Positions 8,359-17,463 of a DNA stretch of 57,298 nucleotides are shown piece after piece. Positions within the stretch are counted from its first letter, which is position 1; every line of letters begins with the position of its first letter. Both the position numbers and the translations under genes were made by a program. The notes under the pieces are model-generated. The model saw only the letters and a program-made list of their open reading frames with translations. It was not told the DNA's origin and did no database searches. Location of the stretch: contig JBKBLE010000015.1 of the NCBI GenBank assembly GCA_046296655.1, positions 1 to 57,298 of the forward strand. The letters run 5' to 3'. Source of the DNA: Cloacibacterium sp046296655 (GTDB lineage Bacteria > Bacteroidota > Bacteroidia > Flavobacteriales > Weeksellaceae).

Positions 8359-10884
8359 TTATTTAATCTTCAGTATTTTCTTTAGTTTATTGCGTAATTT
8401 AATCAAGGTAGGCTCTTCATAATTAGCATCTTCATCAAAATATCCGTAACCATAGCCGTATCCGTAACCATAGCCGTAGCCGTAACCATAGCCATAGCCA
8501 TAGCCGTAACCATATCCGTAACCTTTATCCATATCGAAATCGTTATAAATAAGTCCTAGATGTTTAATTTCATTGTTATGATACTTTTCGGTTACCATTT
8601 TAAGCATATATTTTTCGGTAAACTCATGTCTTACTACGTAAACATTAGCATCACTATATTTCATTAATTCAAAAGAATCTGCTACTAAACCAACTGGCGG
8701 TGAATCTATAATAACAAAATCATAAATTTTCTTCAATTCTTCTATAAATTGGTGATTTCTCTCACTCATCAATAATTCTGAAGGATTTGGCGGAATAGAA
8801 GAACCTGAAGTGATTACATCTAAATCTGGAATTCTAGTTTTGTTTATGATTTGTTCCATTTTTACTTCGCCAGTAAGATAATTAGAAATTCCTATCTTAT
8901 TATCTACTTTAAAATCTCCAAAAATTTTCGGTTTTCTAAGGTCCATGCCTAACAAGATTGTTTTCTTACCACTTAATCCTAAAACAGAAGCAATATTGAT
9001 AGAAACATATGTTTTTCCTTCGCCACCAACAGAAGAAGTCACCAACAGAACTTTACTCTTACCATCTTCTTTGTATAAAAACCTAAGATTGGCTCTCACT
9101 CCTCTAAATGCTTCAGAAACTGAAGATTTTGGTTTTTCTAAAACACTTAAATTATTCTCGTGATTATTTTTACCAATAACTCCTAAAAGTGGAATTTTAG
9201 TTGCATTTACTACTTCCTTAATCACTCTTACTTTATTGTCTAACAACTCAGAAATGAGCAGAATTAATAAAGGAATTAATAAAAATCCTAACAAAAGAAT
9301 ATTTCTAATAAACGCAATATTAGGAGAAATAGGTGCTTGTCCTAGATTTTTAGCTTTGTCAATAACTGTAATATCAGAGGTATTGGTTTTCAGTCTAAGT
9401 TCTGCTTCAGAAAGTTTTCCTAAAAGCGTACTATAAGTTGTTTCATTTACGGTGAAATCTCTTTGTGCATCTACAAATTTTTGTTGTTTATATGGAAGAG
9501 AACCCAATTCCATTTCATATTTTGCAATCTGATTATTAAGCGTAGCCAACTCTGCATCATAAACTCCGTAATATCTGTTGAGATGTTTGTAGGAATTTCC
9601 TCTCGCCTCATTAATTAGTCGATTAATTTCTTTTATAGGTTCTGATTGCGGTGTGTAAATGGTAGAAAGTTCTGCTCTTTTTGCGTAAAGTGTTTTAAGT
9701 TCTGCAATAGAGGCATTAAAAGTGCCATCTTCTACACCTGCTGCATTTAAATTGATAATATTATCAAGATTTTTCCCGACAGAATTTCTTACAGCATTAA
9801 GGGCGTTAACTTTAGTAAGGATTTCCGCTCTTTTTTGTTCTAAAGTATTAATGTTTTGCAAAATACCAGAAACATCTCCTTTTTCATCGGTTAGTTTTTC
9901 TTGTACTTTAATGGTATTTAATCTGGCAGAACTAGAATCTAGTTTTATTTTGGCTTTATCTAAATTTTCCTTGATAAATTCTACTGTATTTTTATCTACA
10001 ATGCTTTTATCCCTTTTCCTTTTTTCGATGAGTTCTTCTACACTTCTATTGAGAAAATTCACCGTACTGTTTAGATTATAGCCTTTCTTGGTAATAATCA
10101 TCATAGTACTCAGTTCTTCGTCAAATTCTATGGAAAGCGTAGATTTAATTTCATTTACCGTTTGGTCGATGGTTCTGAGATTAATTACAATATTCTGTAA
10201 ATCTATTTCAAGAGGTTTATTATTTTTTACCAATTTAAATTTAAGGAATGGCGTTTCATACCATTCATTTATACCAATAATTTTATTAGGAACTCTTTTA
10301 AAATTTGAAGTTCTTCTAAATTCCTCGGCATTATAATCATAGAGATTATTCACAGAAAATTCTTCTGGCAAAACCACTTCATATTTTCCTGAAGATTTAG
10401 GAATAATCGTTATTTCTTGATTTACAACCTGTGGATGATTTTTATCTATCACAAAAAACACTGGTGAGTCATCTTTGTCTACATAAGTACTTTTTATTCT
10501 TCCTTTGGTACTGTAATTTACAAATAAATCTAATTTTTGGGCTAAATATTCATTATGAGATCTAGAGGTAAGTAGTTTTTTAAGAAATAAGCCTTCTTGA
10601 TTAGAACTATTTCCCCAGATGAAATTAATAGACTGATTAGGAGTAAAATAACTAGAAGAATTATTAGAAATACTTACGGTAGTACTAGAAGCATAAACTC
10701 TCTGCGCATAATATTTATTGTAAATATATGCGGTAACGTATCCTAAAAATCCTAAGATTAAAAACCAATACCAGTTTTTAATTATTCTGCCGAGAAAGTG
10801 CTCTACATTAAAAAAATCAAAAGTTCCTACTTTTTCTTTTTCTAGGTTTTTACTTTCATTTATGTTTTTTTCAGGAATCATCAA
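8359..10884 (-). CDS. Polysaccharide co-polymerase / tyrosine autokinase (Wzc-like)
   Basis: This 841-residue inner-membrane protein probably controls chain length and export of capsule or EPS. An N-terminal Wzz domain with a first membrane helix (about 37-55) is followed by a large periplasmic coiled-coil region, a second helix (about 525-548, starting IAFIRNILLLGF) and a cytoplasmic BY-kinase. Walker A (SVGGEGKTY), Walker A' (GMDLRKP) and Walker B (FVIIDSPPVG) are intact. The C-terminal tyrosine cluster that such kinases phosphorylate is here a run of 14 Gly-Tyr dipeptides followed by an acidic and then basic tail. The gene is last in the operon and starts at the stop of the Wza-like gene. 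Confidence 0.92.
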   Translation of the reverse strand: MMIPEKNINESKNLEKEKVGTFDFFNVEHFLGRIIKNWYWFLILGFLGYVTAYIYNKYYAQRVYASSTTVSISNNSSSYFTPNQSINFIWGNSSNQEGLFLKKLLTSRSHNEYLAQKLDLFVNYSTKGRIKSTYVDKDDSPVFFVIDKNHPQVVNQEITIIPKSSGKYEVVLPEEFSVNNLYDYNAEEFRRTSNFKRVPNKIIGINEWYETPFLKFKLVKNNKPLEIDLQNIVINLRTIDQTVNEIKSTLSIEFDEELSTMMIITKKGYNLNSTVNFLNRSVEELIEKRKRDKSIVDKNTVEFIKENLDKAKIKLDSSSARLNTIKVQEKLTDEKGDVSGILQNINTLEQKRAEILTKVNALNAVRNSVGKNLDNIINLNAAGVEDGTFNASIAELKTLYAKRAELSTIYTPQSEPIKEINRLINEARGNSYKHLNRYYGVYDAELATLNNQIAKYEMELGSLPYKQQKFVDAQRDFTVNETTYSTLLGKLSEAELRLKTNTSDITVIDKAKNLGQAPISPNIAFIRNILLLGFLLIPLLILLISELLDNKVRVIKEVVNATKIPLLGVIGKNNHENNLSVLEKPKSSVSEAFRGVRANLRFLYKEDGKSKVLLVTSSVGGEGKTYVSINIASVLGLSGKKTILLGMDLRKPKIFGDFKVDNKIGISNYLTGEVKMEQIINKTRIPDLDVITSGSSIPPNPSELLMSERNHQFIEELKKIYDFVIIDSPPVGLVADSFELMKYSDANVYVVRHEFTEKYMLKMVTEKYHNNEIKHLGLIYNDFDMDKGYGYGYGYGYGYGYGYGYGYGYGYGYGYFDEDANYEEPTLIKLRNKLKKILKIK
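8440..8523 (-). repeat. 84-bp hexamer-like tract encoding (Gly-Tyr)14
   Basis: Fourteen consecutive 6-base units alternate Gly codons (GGT, GGC, GGA) with Tyr codons (TAC, TAT) inside the wzc 3' end. The units are not identical, so the tract is an interrupted microsatellite. Replication slippage in whole units would keep the frame and change the number of phosphorylatable tyrosines. Confidence 0.9.
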
Positions 10885-11697
10885 TTATATTTTAGTTATC
10901 AATAAATATATCGAAAGTGCTGTAGTAAGAATAGAAACTCCAGTAGTAAGCGTTTGTAGAGGCTCTTTGCCAAAACCATAAAAACTCTTCGCTCTGGTAT
11001 TAAAGACCACCAAATCTCCATTTTGCAACCAAAAGTAAGGTGAGTTTTGTAAATCTTCTCTGGTTAAATCAATTTGAGCTTTTTTTATCCCTTCTGGAAA
11101 TTTTCTATAAATGATTACGTTTTTTCTGTCTACACTTTTGTCTAAACCTCCGTTTTGCGCTATAGCTTCTAGAATGCTTATAGAAACTTCTGATGCTGTC
11201 TTTTGCATAGATTTTCCCTCCACATCATAGAGAAAAGTATATTTAATTCCTTCTAGAAATAATCTTGCTTCAGATTTTTCGGGTAAAAAATTCTCATTTA
11301 CTCTATTTTGAATATCAGTTTGAATTTCTTCAATAGTTCTTCCTTCTGCTTTTATTTTTCCAATTCCTAGAATATAAATTTCCCCATTGTCATCTATTCT
11401 TAATCCGTTGAAATAAAAACTAGATCCATTACCACCACCAGAAGTTGCTCCACCTTGCTGAGCATGCAGACTAGAATAAAATTGTGCAGCATCTCCTTTT
11501 GAAGTAGTAATGATGTTCAGTTTCAGAATATCATGTCTCGTCACTCTGTATTTGGGCATATTATCATAAGAAATAAGTCCTTCTGAATTAAGAACAAGAT
11601 TTTCATTGGGCTGTAAATACCTTACATCTTGTACATTGATACAAGAAGTAACGATAATAAACATGAATAAAATGAGTAGGTTAAATTTCTTCATCAT
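10885..11697 (-). CDS. Polysaccharide export lipoprotein (Wza-like)
   Basis: This is an outer-membrane export protein of the Wza/Poly_export family. After a hydrophobic stretch it has a lipobox ending VTSC, then the family's N-terminal domain starting YRVTRHDILKLNI, an SLBB-type segment (YDVEGKSMQKTASEVSISILEAIAQNGG) and a C-terminal membrane-spanning helix. I place the start at the ATG at 11697 (MMKKFNL); an upstream in-frame start at 11724 would add nine residues before the signal peptide and abut the preceding stop. It stands between the initiating glycosyltransferase and wzc, as expected for a Wzy-type capsule/EPS locus. Confidence 0.88.
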   Translation of the reverse strand: MMKKFNLLILFMFIIVTSCINVQDVRYLQPNENLVLNSEGLISYDNMPKYRVTRHDILKLNIITTSKGDAAQFYSSLHAQQGGATSGGGNGSSFYFNGLRIDDNGEIYILGIGKIKAEGRTIEEIQTDIQNRVNENFLPEKSEARLFLEGIKYTFLYDVEGKSMQKTASEVSISILEAIAQNGGLDKSVDRKNVIIYRKFPEGIKKAQIDLTREDLQNSPYFWLQNGDLVVFNTRAKSFYGFGKEPLQTLTTGVSILTTALSIYLLITKI

Positions 11698-11724
11698 TAA
11701 TTTTATTTTTAACAAAAGTAACAC

Positions 11725-12837
11725 TTAATTCTTAATTTTTTTCCTCATGAAGATATCAGGCAAATAAGCTCCTAAAAAACCTAAACCAATGATAAGAAGT
11801 AAAAGAGAATTATTTTCTATATGTCTCAAAAAATAAGCAACTAAAACTATGAAAAGATAGTAAGAAATAATATAAAAAGTAGCTCTTTTATGAGATAATC
11901 CCATTCTCAATAATTTATGATGAATGTGATTTTTATCCGCTTCGAAAGGTGAACGCTTTTCCGCTAATCTTATAATAACAACGTTTAACGTATCAATTAT
12001 TGGCAAAATTAAAATCGCAACAGCAATTACTGGCGCAGAATTTAAATGATAGTAAACTACACCTGGACCTCTTTTTGCGATAAAAATATCAATAAAACAA
12101 ATCGCCGTAAAAGTTAGCAGAAACCCTAAAACCATAGAGCCTGTATCACCCATAAAAATTTTCTTAGTCTGGTCTGATAAATTATAGAATAAAAACCCAA
12201 TTATACTTCCCATGATAGTAGTAGACAAGATCACCAACGGATAATTATATTCTCCTAATCGGTAGTAACTGATCCCAAATAGTCCAAAACAAATTAATCC
12301 GTAACTGCCTGCCAAACCATCTATTCCATCAATTAAATTAAATGCATTCACCAAAATAATAAACGTAATAATGCTAAAAACTACACTCAAAAAATAATTG
12401 AGCTCATAAACGCCAAAAACGCCAAAAAGATTCCTTATTCTTACATCTGATCCTATAACCAACATCGCAGAAACCACTAATTGCGCTACTAATTTTTTAT
12501 AAGCCCTCATCACTACTATATCATCCATCACCCCGATATATAATAGAATAACTAATGAAGCAAATAAAAATTTATACAAATCAAACAATTGATATGCGAA
12601 AATAGAAGCACTTACTGAAATAGCAAAAAACAGAGCTATCCCTCCTAAATTAGGAATTTTTCTTTCGTGGGAACTTCTTTGCCCAGGTTCGTCCATCAAG
12701 TTTTTTCTTCTAGATATTTTTATAATGGTAGGAATAGAATAATACGTAATCAGAAGCGAAGTGATAAAAGAGAGTATCACCTTTAAATAAAAACTCGGAA
12801 AATTTATCGTGTGAAAAAATGCATCTATTTTATCCAT
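11725..12837 (-). CDS. Undecaprenyl-phosphate sugar-1-phosphate transferase (WecA/TagO/MraY family)
   Basis: This 370-residue, roughly 11-helix membrane enzyme transfers a sugar-1-phosphate, usually GlcNAc-1-P, from UDP-sugar to undecaprenyl phosphate to start a glycan. The catalytic family motifs are present: DEPGQRSSHERKIPNLGG near the N-terminus, NLIDGIDGLAG with the Asp pair, FMGDTGS, and the HIHHKLL histidine motif near residue 305 that marks WecA/TagO rather than MraY. It lies in the EPS operon between the polymerase-like gene and the export lipoprotein. The specific sugar is not readable from sequence. Confidence 0.9.
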   Translation of the reverse strand: MDKIDAFFHTINFPSFYLKVILSFITSLLITYYSIPTIIKISRRKNLMDEPGQRSSHERKIPNLGGIALFFAISVSASIFAYQLFDLYKFLFASLVILLYIGVMDDIVVMRAYKKLVAQLVVSAMLVIGSDVRIRNLFGVFGVYELNYFLSVVFSIITFIILVNAFNLIDGIDGLAGSYGLICFGLFGISYYRLGEYNYPLVILSTTIMGSIIGFLFYNLSDQTKKIFMGDTGSMVLGFLLTFTAICFIDIFIAKRGPGVVYYHLNSAPVIAVAILILPIIDTLNVVIIRLAEKRSPFEADKNHIHHKLLRMGLSHKRATFYIISYYLFIVLVAYFLRHIENNSLLLLIIGLGFLGAYLPDIFMRKKIKN

Positions 12838-12859
12838 AACTTTTCTCTTTGTTCAAATT

Positions 12860-13993
12860 TTATTTCCAAAGTATATTCTGATATTTACTTGGTGTGAAAT
12901 TACCTGCATTACCATTAGATTTTGCAAAATTGAAATACATTAAAGAAAGGTATAACAAATATCCTGATATCAAAACTTTTTTCACTCTATCTTCTACTGC
13001 GTAAATTAAACTAGGAATTACAAACATTGTCAAGAAAAACATATAAACTCCCGGTAATCTAATTGCAAAAATCCTAGTCCCTCTAAAAAAATAATACATA
13101 CACAAGCCAAAAACCGCTAAGTTTCTCATATATTCAAAGTATGCAATTTTCTTGGAACCTTCTTTTTCAAAAATAAGTAAAGTAATGATAAAGAAAATTT
13201 TCACAATATCTGTAATCCCATATTCTAAATCTCCACCAAACTGACTATCATTCACATAAGCATCATAACCACCAGAAACATCTTGAGGTAAAAGAGAGGT
13301 AAACATTTCACCAAACAATTTATACGGTTCTAATGGTGAAAGCAATAAACAAATTACCAATGCCCACAAAATTCGCTTACTATTCATGGGAATTTTCACA
13401 AGCCAAAACGCAGGTAAAAAAACGATAGATGTTTTATGAAATCCTAATGCTAAATAAATACAAAGCAAAAACATCATTAAGTTTCGCTCTACAATATACC
13501 GAAAAGAGTAAACACAGATGGCAATTCCCACACCTTGTCTCATCTGTCCAGAATCCTCGAAAAAAAATACTGGCATAAAATAAAATAAAGTAGACAATGC
13601 TGGAAGAGGAGAAAATTTATAAATGGTAGATAATTTAAGACTGATTGTGATAATAGCCATTACCAAAGTAACGATGTAAAATGGCATTCCTAAATCAAAA
13701 ATGATTTTATTAATCAATACAAAAATCCACTCTATCTCTTCTGCCGATTTTTTAAAGATTGCTTTATTAAAGACATCTGAATAGTCTATGTAAATAGAAA
13801 ACCCTACGAATAAATTTTTGTAAGCCGGATAATCTGCTCCCACATAATATCTAAATCCTGCTAAAATAATGAGTGCTACTCCCGCAATTATAGTAAACAA
13901 GGGAGTCTTTTTCTTATATTGGAACAGTTCTAATAAAGAAGCAAAAAATAGAAAAATAAATAATAAAGTAAATGCAGGGTGTAAAAAAACCAT
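12860..13993 (-). CDS. EpsG-family membrane protein, probable polysaccharide polymerase
   Basis: This 377-residue protein has about ten hydrophobic helices and the EpsG-family pattern: GFRYYVGADYPAYKNLF near residue 45, GQMRQGVGIAICVYSFRYI near 150 and GFHKTSIVFLPA near 185. EpsG proteins are thought to act as Wzy-like polymerases for exopolysaccharides. It is first in the leftward EPS operon, about 25 bases downstream of the predicted transcription start, so it may set the operon's expression. The assignment as polymerase is family inference. Confidence 0.82.
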   Translation of the reverse strand: MVFLHPAFTLLFIFLFFASLLELFQYKKKTPLFTIIAGVALIILAGFRYYVGADYPAYKNLFVGFSIYIDYSDVFNKAIFKKSAEEIEWIFVLINKIIFDLGMPFYIVTLVMAIITISLKLSTIYKFSPLPALSTLFYFMPVFFFEDSGQMRQGVGIAICVYSFRYIVERNLMMFLLCIYLALGFHKTSIVFLPAFWLVKIPMNSKRILWALVICLLLSPLEPYKLFGEMFTSLLPQDVSGGYDAYVNDSQFGGDLEYGITDIVKIFFIITLLIFEKEGSKKIAYFEYMRNLAVFGLCMYYFFRGTRIFAIRLPGVYMFFLTMFVIPSLIYAVEDRVKKVLISGYLLYLSLMYFNFAKSNGNAGNFTPSKYQNILWK

Positions 13994-14018
13994 TTCCTGT
14001 AGCTATCTCAACAATATA

Positions 14019-14050
14019 CAAATATATAATTTTTTTAATCGTTAGGCAAA
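14019..14050 (-). promoter_or_regulatory. Promoter of the exopolysaccharide operon
   Basis: On the minus strand TTTG (14047-14050) is followed after 20 bases by TATATTTG (14019-14026), an excellent TTTG-N19/20-TAnnTTTG match. Transcription should start near 14013, leaving a 5' leader of about 20 bases before the ATG at 13993. Confidence 0.7.
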
Positions 14051-14114
14051 CTATTACTTTATTAATTCTATTATTCCACGAAAAAAATTAAATTTGTTAT
14101 CAAATAATTTGCTG

Positions 14115-15104
14115 ATGCAGAAAATCTCTGATAAACTCCTGATAAATGTATTGCTACCAATAGTCCTTCTAACGATAGTCTTCTATGGCTTTAATTCAGC
14201 GTATTTTCCTTACTCAACATTAGAAAAACTACCAGATTATTACTACAGCAATGTTTACAATTTTAGATTTATCTCCAGAGATGCATTGGTTTGGTTTTTT
14301 GAACAATTTAATACCGTTTTCACGAGTCTAAATCCTACTCTAAAAGAATACGCATCACAGTACGGAACTCCCTTTTACCACAGTTTTTTCCTTTTCAATG
14401 CTTTTTTTCTCGTGCTCACTTCATGGTGTTTGAATGAGATTTTAGCATTAAAAACATTTGCTAAAACTTCAGAAGTGGTCAAAATTATAATTCACACCTT
14501 TATTTTATTGTTGATTTCTATTACTAGCTACGTTTTAACACCTTATGACAGTCCTGCATTATTTTTATTTGCAATTACCGTATTTTTCACACTGAAATAT
14601 TTCGAAGAAAGAAAACCACAACAACTCATTATCATTTCAGCACTCATTTTTATTTCTACCTTAAATAGAGAAACTTCTAGTTTGAATATCGCTTTTTTAG
14701 GTGCATTATTTTTAGATAAGGAAATATTGAAAAAAGAAAGATTACAGCAATTCCTCAGAATCATTGCATTACCCGTTTTTGCTTTTTTGTTGGCTTATAT
14801 TTCGGTGAGAATTTTCATGAAAACAGACGAAGCAACCGTAAGTGAAGGTATTTATTTAGTACAAAACCTCACCAAACCCAATAACCTTTTAGGCATCCTA
14901 TTCTTCATTATTTTCATCAGATGGACTCAAAAAATAAGCAGCTCACAACAAAACATTAGCAAAATTTCAGCATTTCTGCTTCTTTGTTCGCCTTATTTAT
15001 TAATGATTTTAATGGTGGGTATTTTGTGGGAAATCAGACTTTTCATTCCTATCATTTTCGGAATGATATTGCTCTCACAAATGAATTTTGAGGAAGAAAT
15101 TTAA
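14115..15104 (+). CDS. Multi-pass membrane protein, function unknown
   Basis: This protein has about nine hydrophobic helices, with a short RETSSLN segment between helices. I recognise no catalytic motif. I choose the ATG at 14115 (MQKISDKLLINV). A TTG in frame at 14094 falls inside a TAAATTTG promoter box (14089-14096) and cannot be the start if that box is used. It points away from the EPS operon and its stop codon overlaps that of the GT2 gene by three bases, so it belongs physically to the polysaccharide cluster. It could be a GT-C-like enzyme or a transporter part, but neither is supported by a motif. Confidence 0.75.
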   Translation: MQKISDKLLINVLLPIVLLTIVFYGFNSAYFPYSTLEKLPDYYYSNVYNFRFISRDALVWFFEQFNTVFTSLNPTLKEYASQYGTPFYHSFFLFNAFFLVLTSWCLNEILALKTFAKTSEVVKIIIHTFILLLISITSYVLTPYDSPALFLFAITVFFTLKYFEERKPQQLIIISALIFISTLNRETSSLNIAFLGALFLDKEILKKERLQQFLRIIALPVFAFLLAYISVRIFMKTDEATVSEGIYLVQNLTKPNNLLGILFFIIFIRWTQKISSSQQNISKISAFLLLCSPYLLMILMVGILWEIRLFIPIIFGMILLSQMNFEEEI

Positions 15105-16087
15105 ATGACTTTTCTAATTAATTTTTCAAAACCGAAGAAATACAGCAAGTAATAGACTTGTTTTTTCAGAGGAAGCGAAAGCAAATAGTTTTTTCCAAAT
15201 CTTTGATATTTTAAGATTTCAAAATTCGAAATTTTTCTTTCCTTAATGAACTTTTTCAATTCCGAAGACATTTTTTGGTACACCTCATCCTCTTTTACAA
15301 AAGCCAGATACGCCAAAAAAGTATAAACACCTTCTAAAATTTGAAAGTTTTTCAGTTCTGTTTTCTTGTGTGAATATTCTGAATTTTCAAATGCAATTTC
15401 TACATTTTTCACAGCTTTTAAAATATCTAAACCTCTTTCCGTGTGAGATTTTGAGATAGAATTGCTTCTTTCTAAATATTGATAATGAAACGCATCTGTT
15501 TTTGCCAAAGTTTTACATTGAAGCAGAATTTTCGGAATCAATTCGATATCCTCGAAATGCATTCCTTTTTGAAATCTTTTCCCTTCAAAAAGTTCTCGTT
15601 TGAAAATTTTATTACAAGCAAAATAAGAAATATCCGAAAACACTGAAAAATGTTTTTCCAAGTCTATTTTTTCAGGCAAATTCGGGATTTGCGTGAGTTT
15701 TTGAGTTACGATTCCGTTTTCGTCAACTTTTTGGAGATTACAAATTACAATTTCGGCTTCGTGCTTTTTTGCCAAATTATACATTTCTTCCATCATTGTT
15801 GCCGAAACATAATCATCTGAGTCTACAAAAGCAAGAAATTCGCCAGTTGCTCTATCAATTCCGAAATTTCGCGCATCGCTTAATCCTCCATTTTCCTTTA
15901 CAAAAGTTTTTATTTTTTGAGGAAATTTATTTTGAAAAAACTCTATGATTTTTTGAGAATTATCCTTACTTCCGTCATTGATGACTAGAATTTCTATTTC
16001 CTGCAAAGTCTGATTCACCAGAGAATTTAAGCATTTCTCTAGATAATTTTCAACATTGTAAACCGGAACGATTACGGATATTTTCAT
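15101..16087 (-). CDS. Glycosyltransferase family 2
   Basis: This 328-residue GT-A-fold enzyme has the N-terminal signature SVIVPVYNVENYLEKCLNSL, the nucleotide-binding NDGSKDNS (38-45) and the metal-binding DSDD at 89-92. The C-terminal part is basic and lacks membrane helices, so it is a cytosolic or peripheral enzyme that adds a sugar to the growing lipid-linked repeat unit. It converges on the membrane-protein gene at 14115-15104, with overlapping stop codons. Sugar specificity cannot be predicted. Confidence 0.9.
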   Translation of the reverse strand: MKISVIVPVYNVENYLEKCLNSLVNQTLQEIEILVINDGSKDNSQKIIEFFQNKFPQKIKTFVKENGGLSDARNFGIDRATGEFLAFVDSDDYVSATMMEEMYNLAKKHEAEIVICNLQKVDENGIVTQKLTQIPNLPEKIDLEKHFSVFSDISYFACNKIFKRELFEGKRFQKGMHFEDIELIPKILLQCKTLAKTDAFHYQYLERSNSISKSHTERGLDILKAVKNVEIAFENSEYSHKKTELKNFQILEGVYTFLAYLAFVKEDEVYQKMSSELKKFIKERKISNFEILKYQRFGKNYLLSLPLKKQVYYLLYFFGFEKLIRKVI

Positions 16088-16098
16088 AATTATATTTT

Positions 16099-16170
16099 TT
16101 CTCGCTGATTTTACAGATTAAGCAGATAAATACGTTTTAAAAAATCAGCCAAATCAGCTCAATCTGCGAG
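16099..16170. repeat. Dispersed intergenic repeat with long imperfect hairpin
   Basis: The stretch begins CTCGCTGATTTTACAGATT and ends AATCTGCGAG, with internal AAATCAGC copies that pair with it. This ctgatttt/aatcagc vocabulary is a common intergenic repeat of Chryseobacterium-type genomes. A fragment of the same family (AAATCTGCTGAATCTGCGGG) appears at 30653-30672. Confidence 0.6.
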
Positions 16171-16176
16171 AGATTC

Positions 16177-17265
16177 TTAAACTCTTAGAAGTCTCTCACT
16201 CAAAACTCCATTCTTTGCCAAATCATACTCATACTGTGAACAAGGCACACATTTTTGAATATTTTCATCACTTCCGAAATACCACAATCCCGTAAAACTG
16301 TCTCTTTTGAAAGCAAATTCTTGATCGTCTATCAACACCCAAAAAGTATCGTAATGACGTTCTTTCGGATGCGTTTTTTGAATATCTATTCCTTCCAACA
16401 AATACCAAAGCATTTGCGCCAACAATTGATGATTCAAGATATTTTCTGCATCTGCATTAAAGTTGAAAATTCCTGCCATTTTCAGGTTTTCGCCTAAGCC
16501 AATTTCTTTCATCACCGCACAAATTTCCCTTCTGTTCAAGCCATTAATTTGAGGATTTACCGAAAAAGGTTCTGCAAAACTTTCCACCGCATCACAATTC
16601 AGCGTAACCAAATCTGCTCTTCGGAAAAAAGGCTCTATTCTATCGGTATTTCCCATCATTTCGGCCAATCTTATCACATCAAACTCTACACTTTTCATCA
16701 ATTTCACCGCATCGATTTCGTTCAAATGCTTCTGATAGCCAAGATGATGATAATCTTTCAAACTCAATAATTTAGAATTGAAAATTTTCTGTAAAAAGTT
16801 TTGTTCAGAAATTTCATCGCCTTCATTGGAAAGGTCAATTTTATTATTAATCTGAGTATATCTGATGTTTTTTTGATGAAAATTAAGCGCATAAATCATT
16901 GCAATAGACAAATCATTTCCGCCACCTACCACAATCGGAACTGTATTTTTATACAAACAAGAAGAAAGAATTTCCTGCAAAATATAGTGCGTATCTTGAA
17001 GTGATTTCCCAGAAATAAGATCTCCCAAATCACAAATCGGGATTTCAAAATCAAATTTCGAAAGTTTGTAAAACTCTTCTCTTACTGTATCAAAATTTTT
17101 GGCAACAGCATTTCCTTTTCCGCCTCTGTAATCACTACAAAAAACCAACAAAATCCCATTTTCTGGAATTTCATTCGTAATCACACTTCCTAATTGCCAA
17201 GGTTGAGTTTCTATTTTTTTTGGTGAGATGATAATGTCTTCTATGTTCATTGGTTTTTGTGTCAA
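16177..17265 (-). CDS. Arginase/formimidoylglutamase-like protein with degenerate metal site
   Basis: This 362-residue protein of the ureohydrolase superfamily is commonly annotated as formimidoylglutamase in flavobacteria, next to topA as here. Active ureohydrolases bind two Mn ions through GGDHS, DAHxD and SxDxDxxDP. Here the corresponding places read GGGND (114-118), NNKIDL (140-145) and NCDAVESF, so most metal-binding His and Asp residues are missing. The protein therefore probably does not catalyse the classic reaction and may be a structural or regulatory pseudoenzyme. It has its own transcription unit after the topA terminator at 17366-17391. Confidence 0.75.
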   Translation of the reverse strand: MTQKPMNIEDIIISPKKIETQPWQLGSVITNEIPENGILLVFCSDYRGGKGNAVAKNFDTVREEFYKLSKFDFEIPICDLGDLISGKSLQDTHYILQEILSSCLYKNTVPIVVGGGNDLSIAMIYALNFHQKNIRYTQINNKIDLSNEGDEISEQNFLQKIFNSKLLSLKDYHHLGYQKHLNEIDAVKLMKSVEFDVIRLAEMMGNTDRIEPFFRRADLVTLNCDAVESFAEPFSVNPQINGLNRREICAVMKEIGLGENLKMAGIFNFNADAENILNHQLLAQMLWYLLEGIDIQKTHPKERHYDTFWVLIDDQEFAFKRDSFTGLWYFGSDENIQKCVPCSQYEYDLAKNGVLSERLLRV

Positions 17266-17365
17266 AATTTAAAATCAGTTTAATTAAAAAACCTTTTCTA
17301 CAAACTTACAAAATAAGTTCTTCACCTAAAAATTTAAGTTTTGGCTAAAGCCAAATAGTTTCTCC

Positions 17366-17391
17366 ACAAAAAAAGCGGACTAAAGTCCGCT
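17366..17391 (-). terminator. Terminator of topA within a dispersed repeat
   Basis: AGCGGAC (17374-17380) pairs with GTCCGCT (17385-17391) across a TAAA loop. On the minus strand the stem is followed by a T run (17367-17373), making a good terminator downstream of topA. The nearby palindrome TTGGCTAAAGCCAA (17341-17354) and this hairpin resemble repeat units widespread in Chryseobacterium intergenic regions. Confidence 0.75.
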
Positions 17392-17414
17392 CCTATTGAT
17401 AATATTTTATAAAA

Positions 17415-17461
17415 ATCTTTGCGCTCATTGCGTGAAACCTTTGCGACATTGCGTGAAACAA
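17415..17461. repeat. Two tandem copies of a CTTTGCG...TTGCGTGAAAC repeat
   Basis: CTTTGCGCTCATTGCGTGAAAC is directly followed by CTTTGCGACATTGCGTGAAAC. The vocabulary is a known kind of intergenic filler repeat in Weeksellaceae. It sits immediately after the topA stop codon and before the terminator hairpin. Confidence 0.65.
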
Positions 17462-17463
17462 AA

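Noticed and set aside
8440..8523. CRISPR-like array
   Set aside because: The short tandem units are in-frame codons of wzc with no spacers.
14094..14114. TTG start of the membrane protein next to the EPS operon
   Set aside because: The codon falls inside a TAAATTTG promoter box; ATG at 14115 is more likely.
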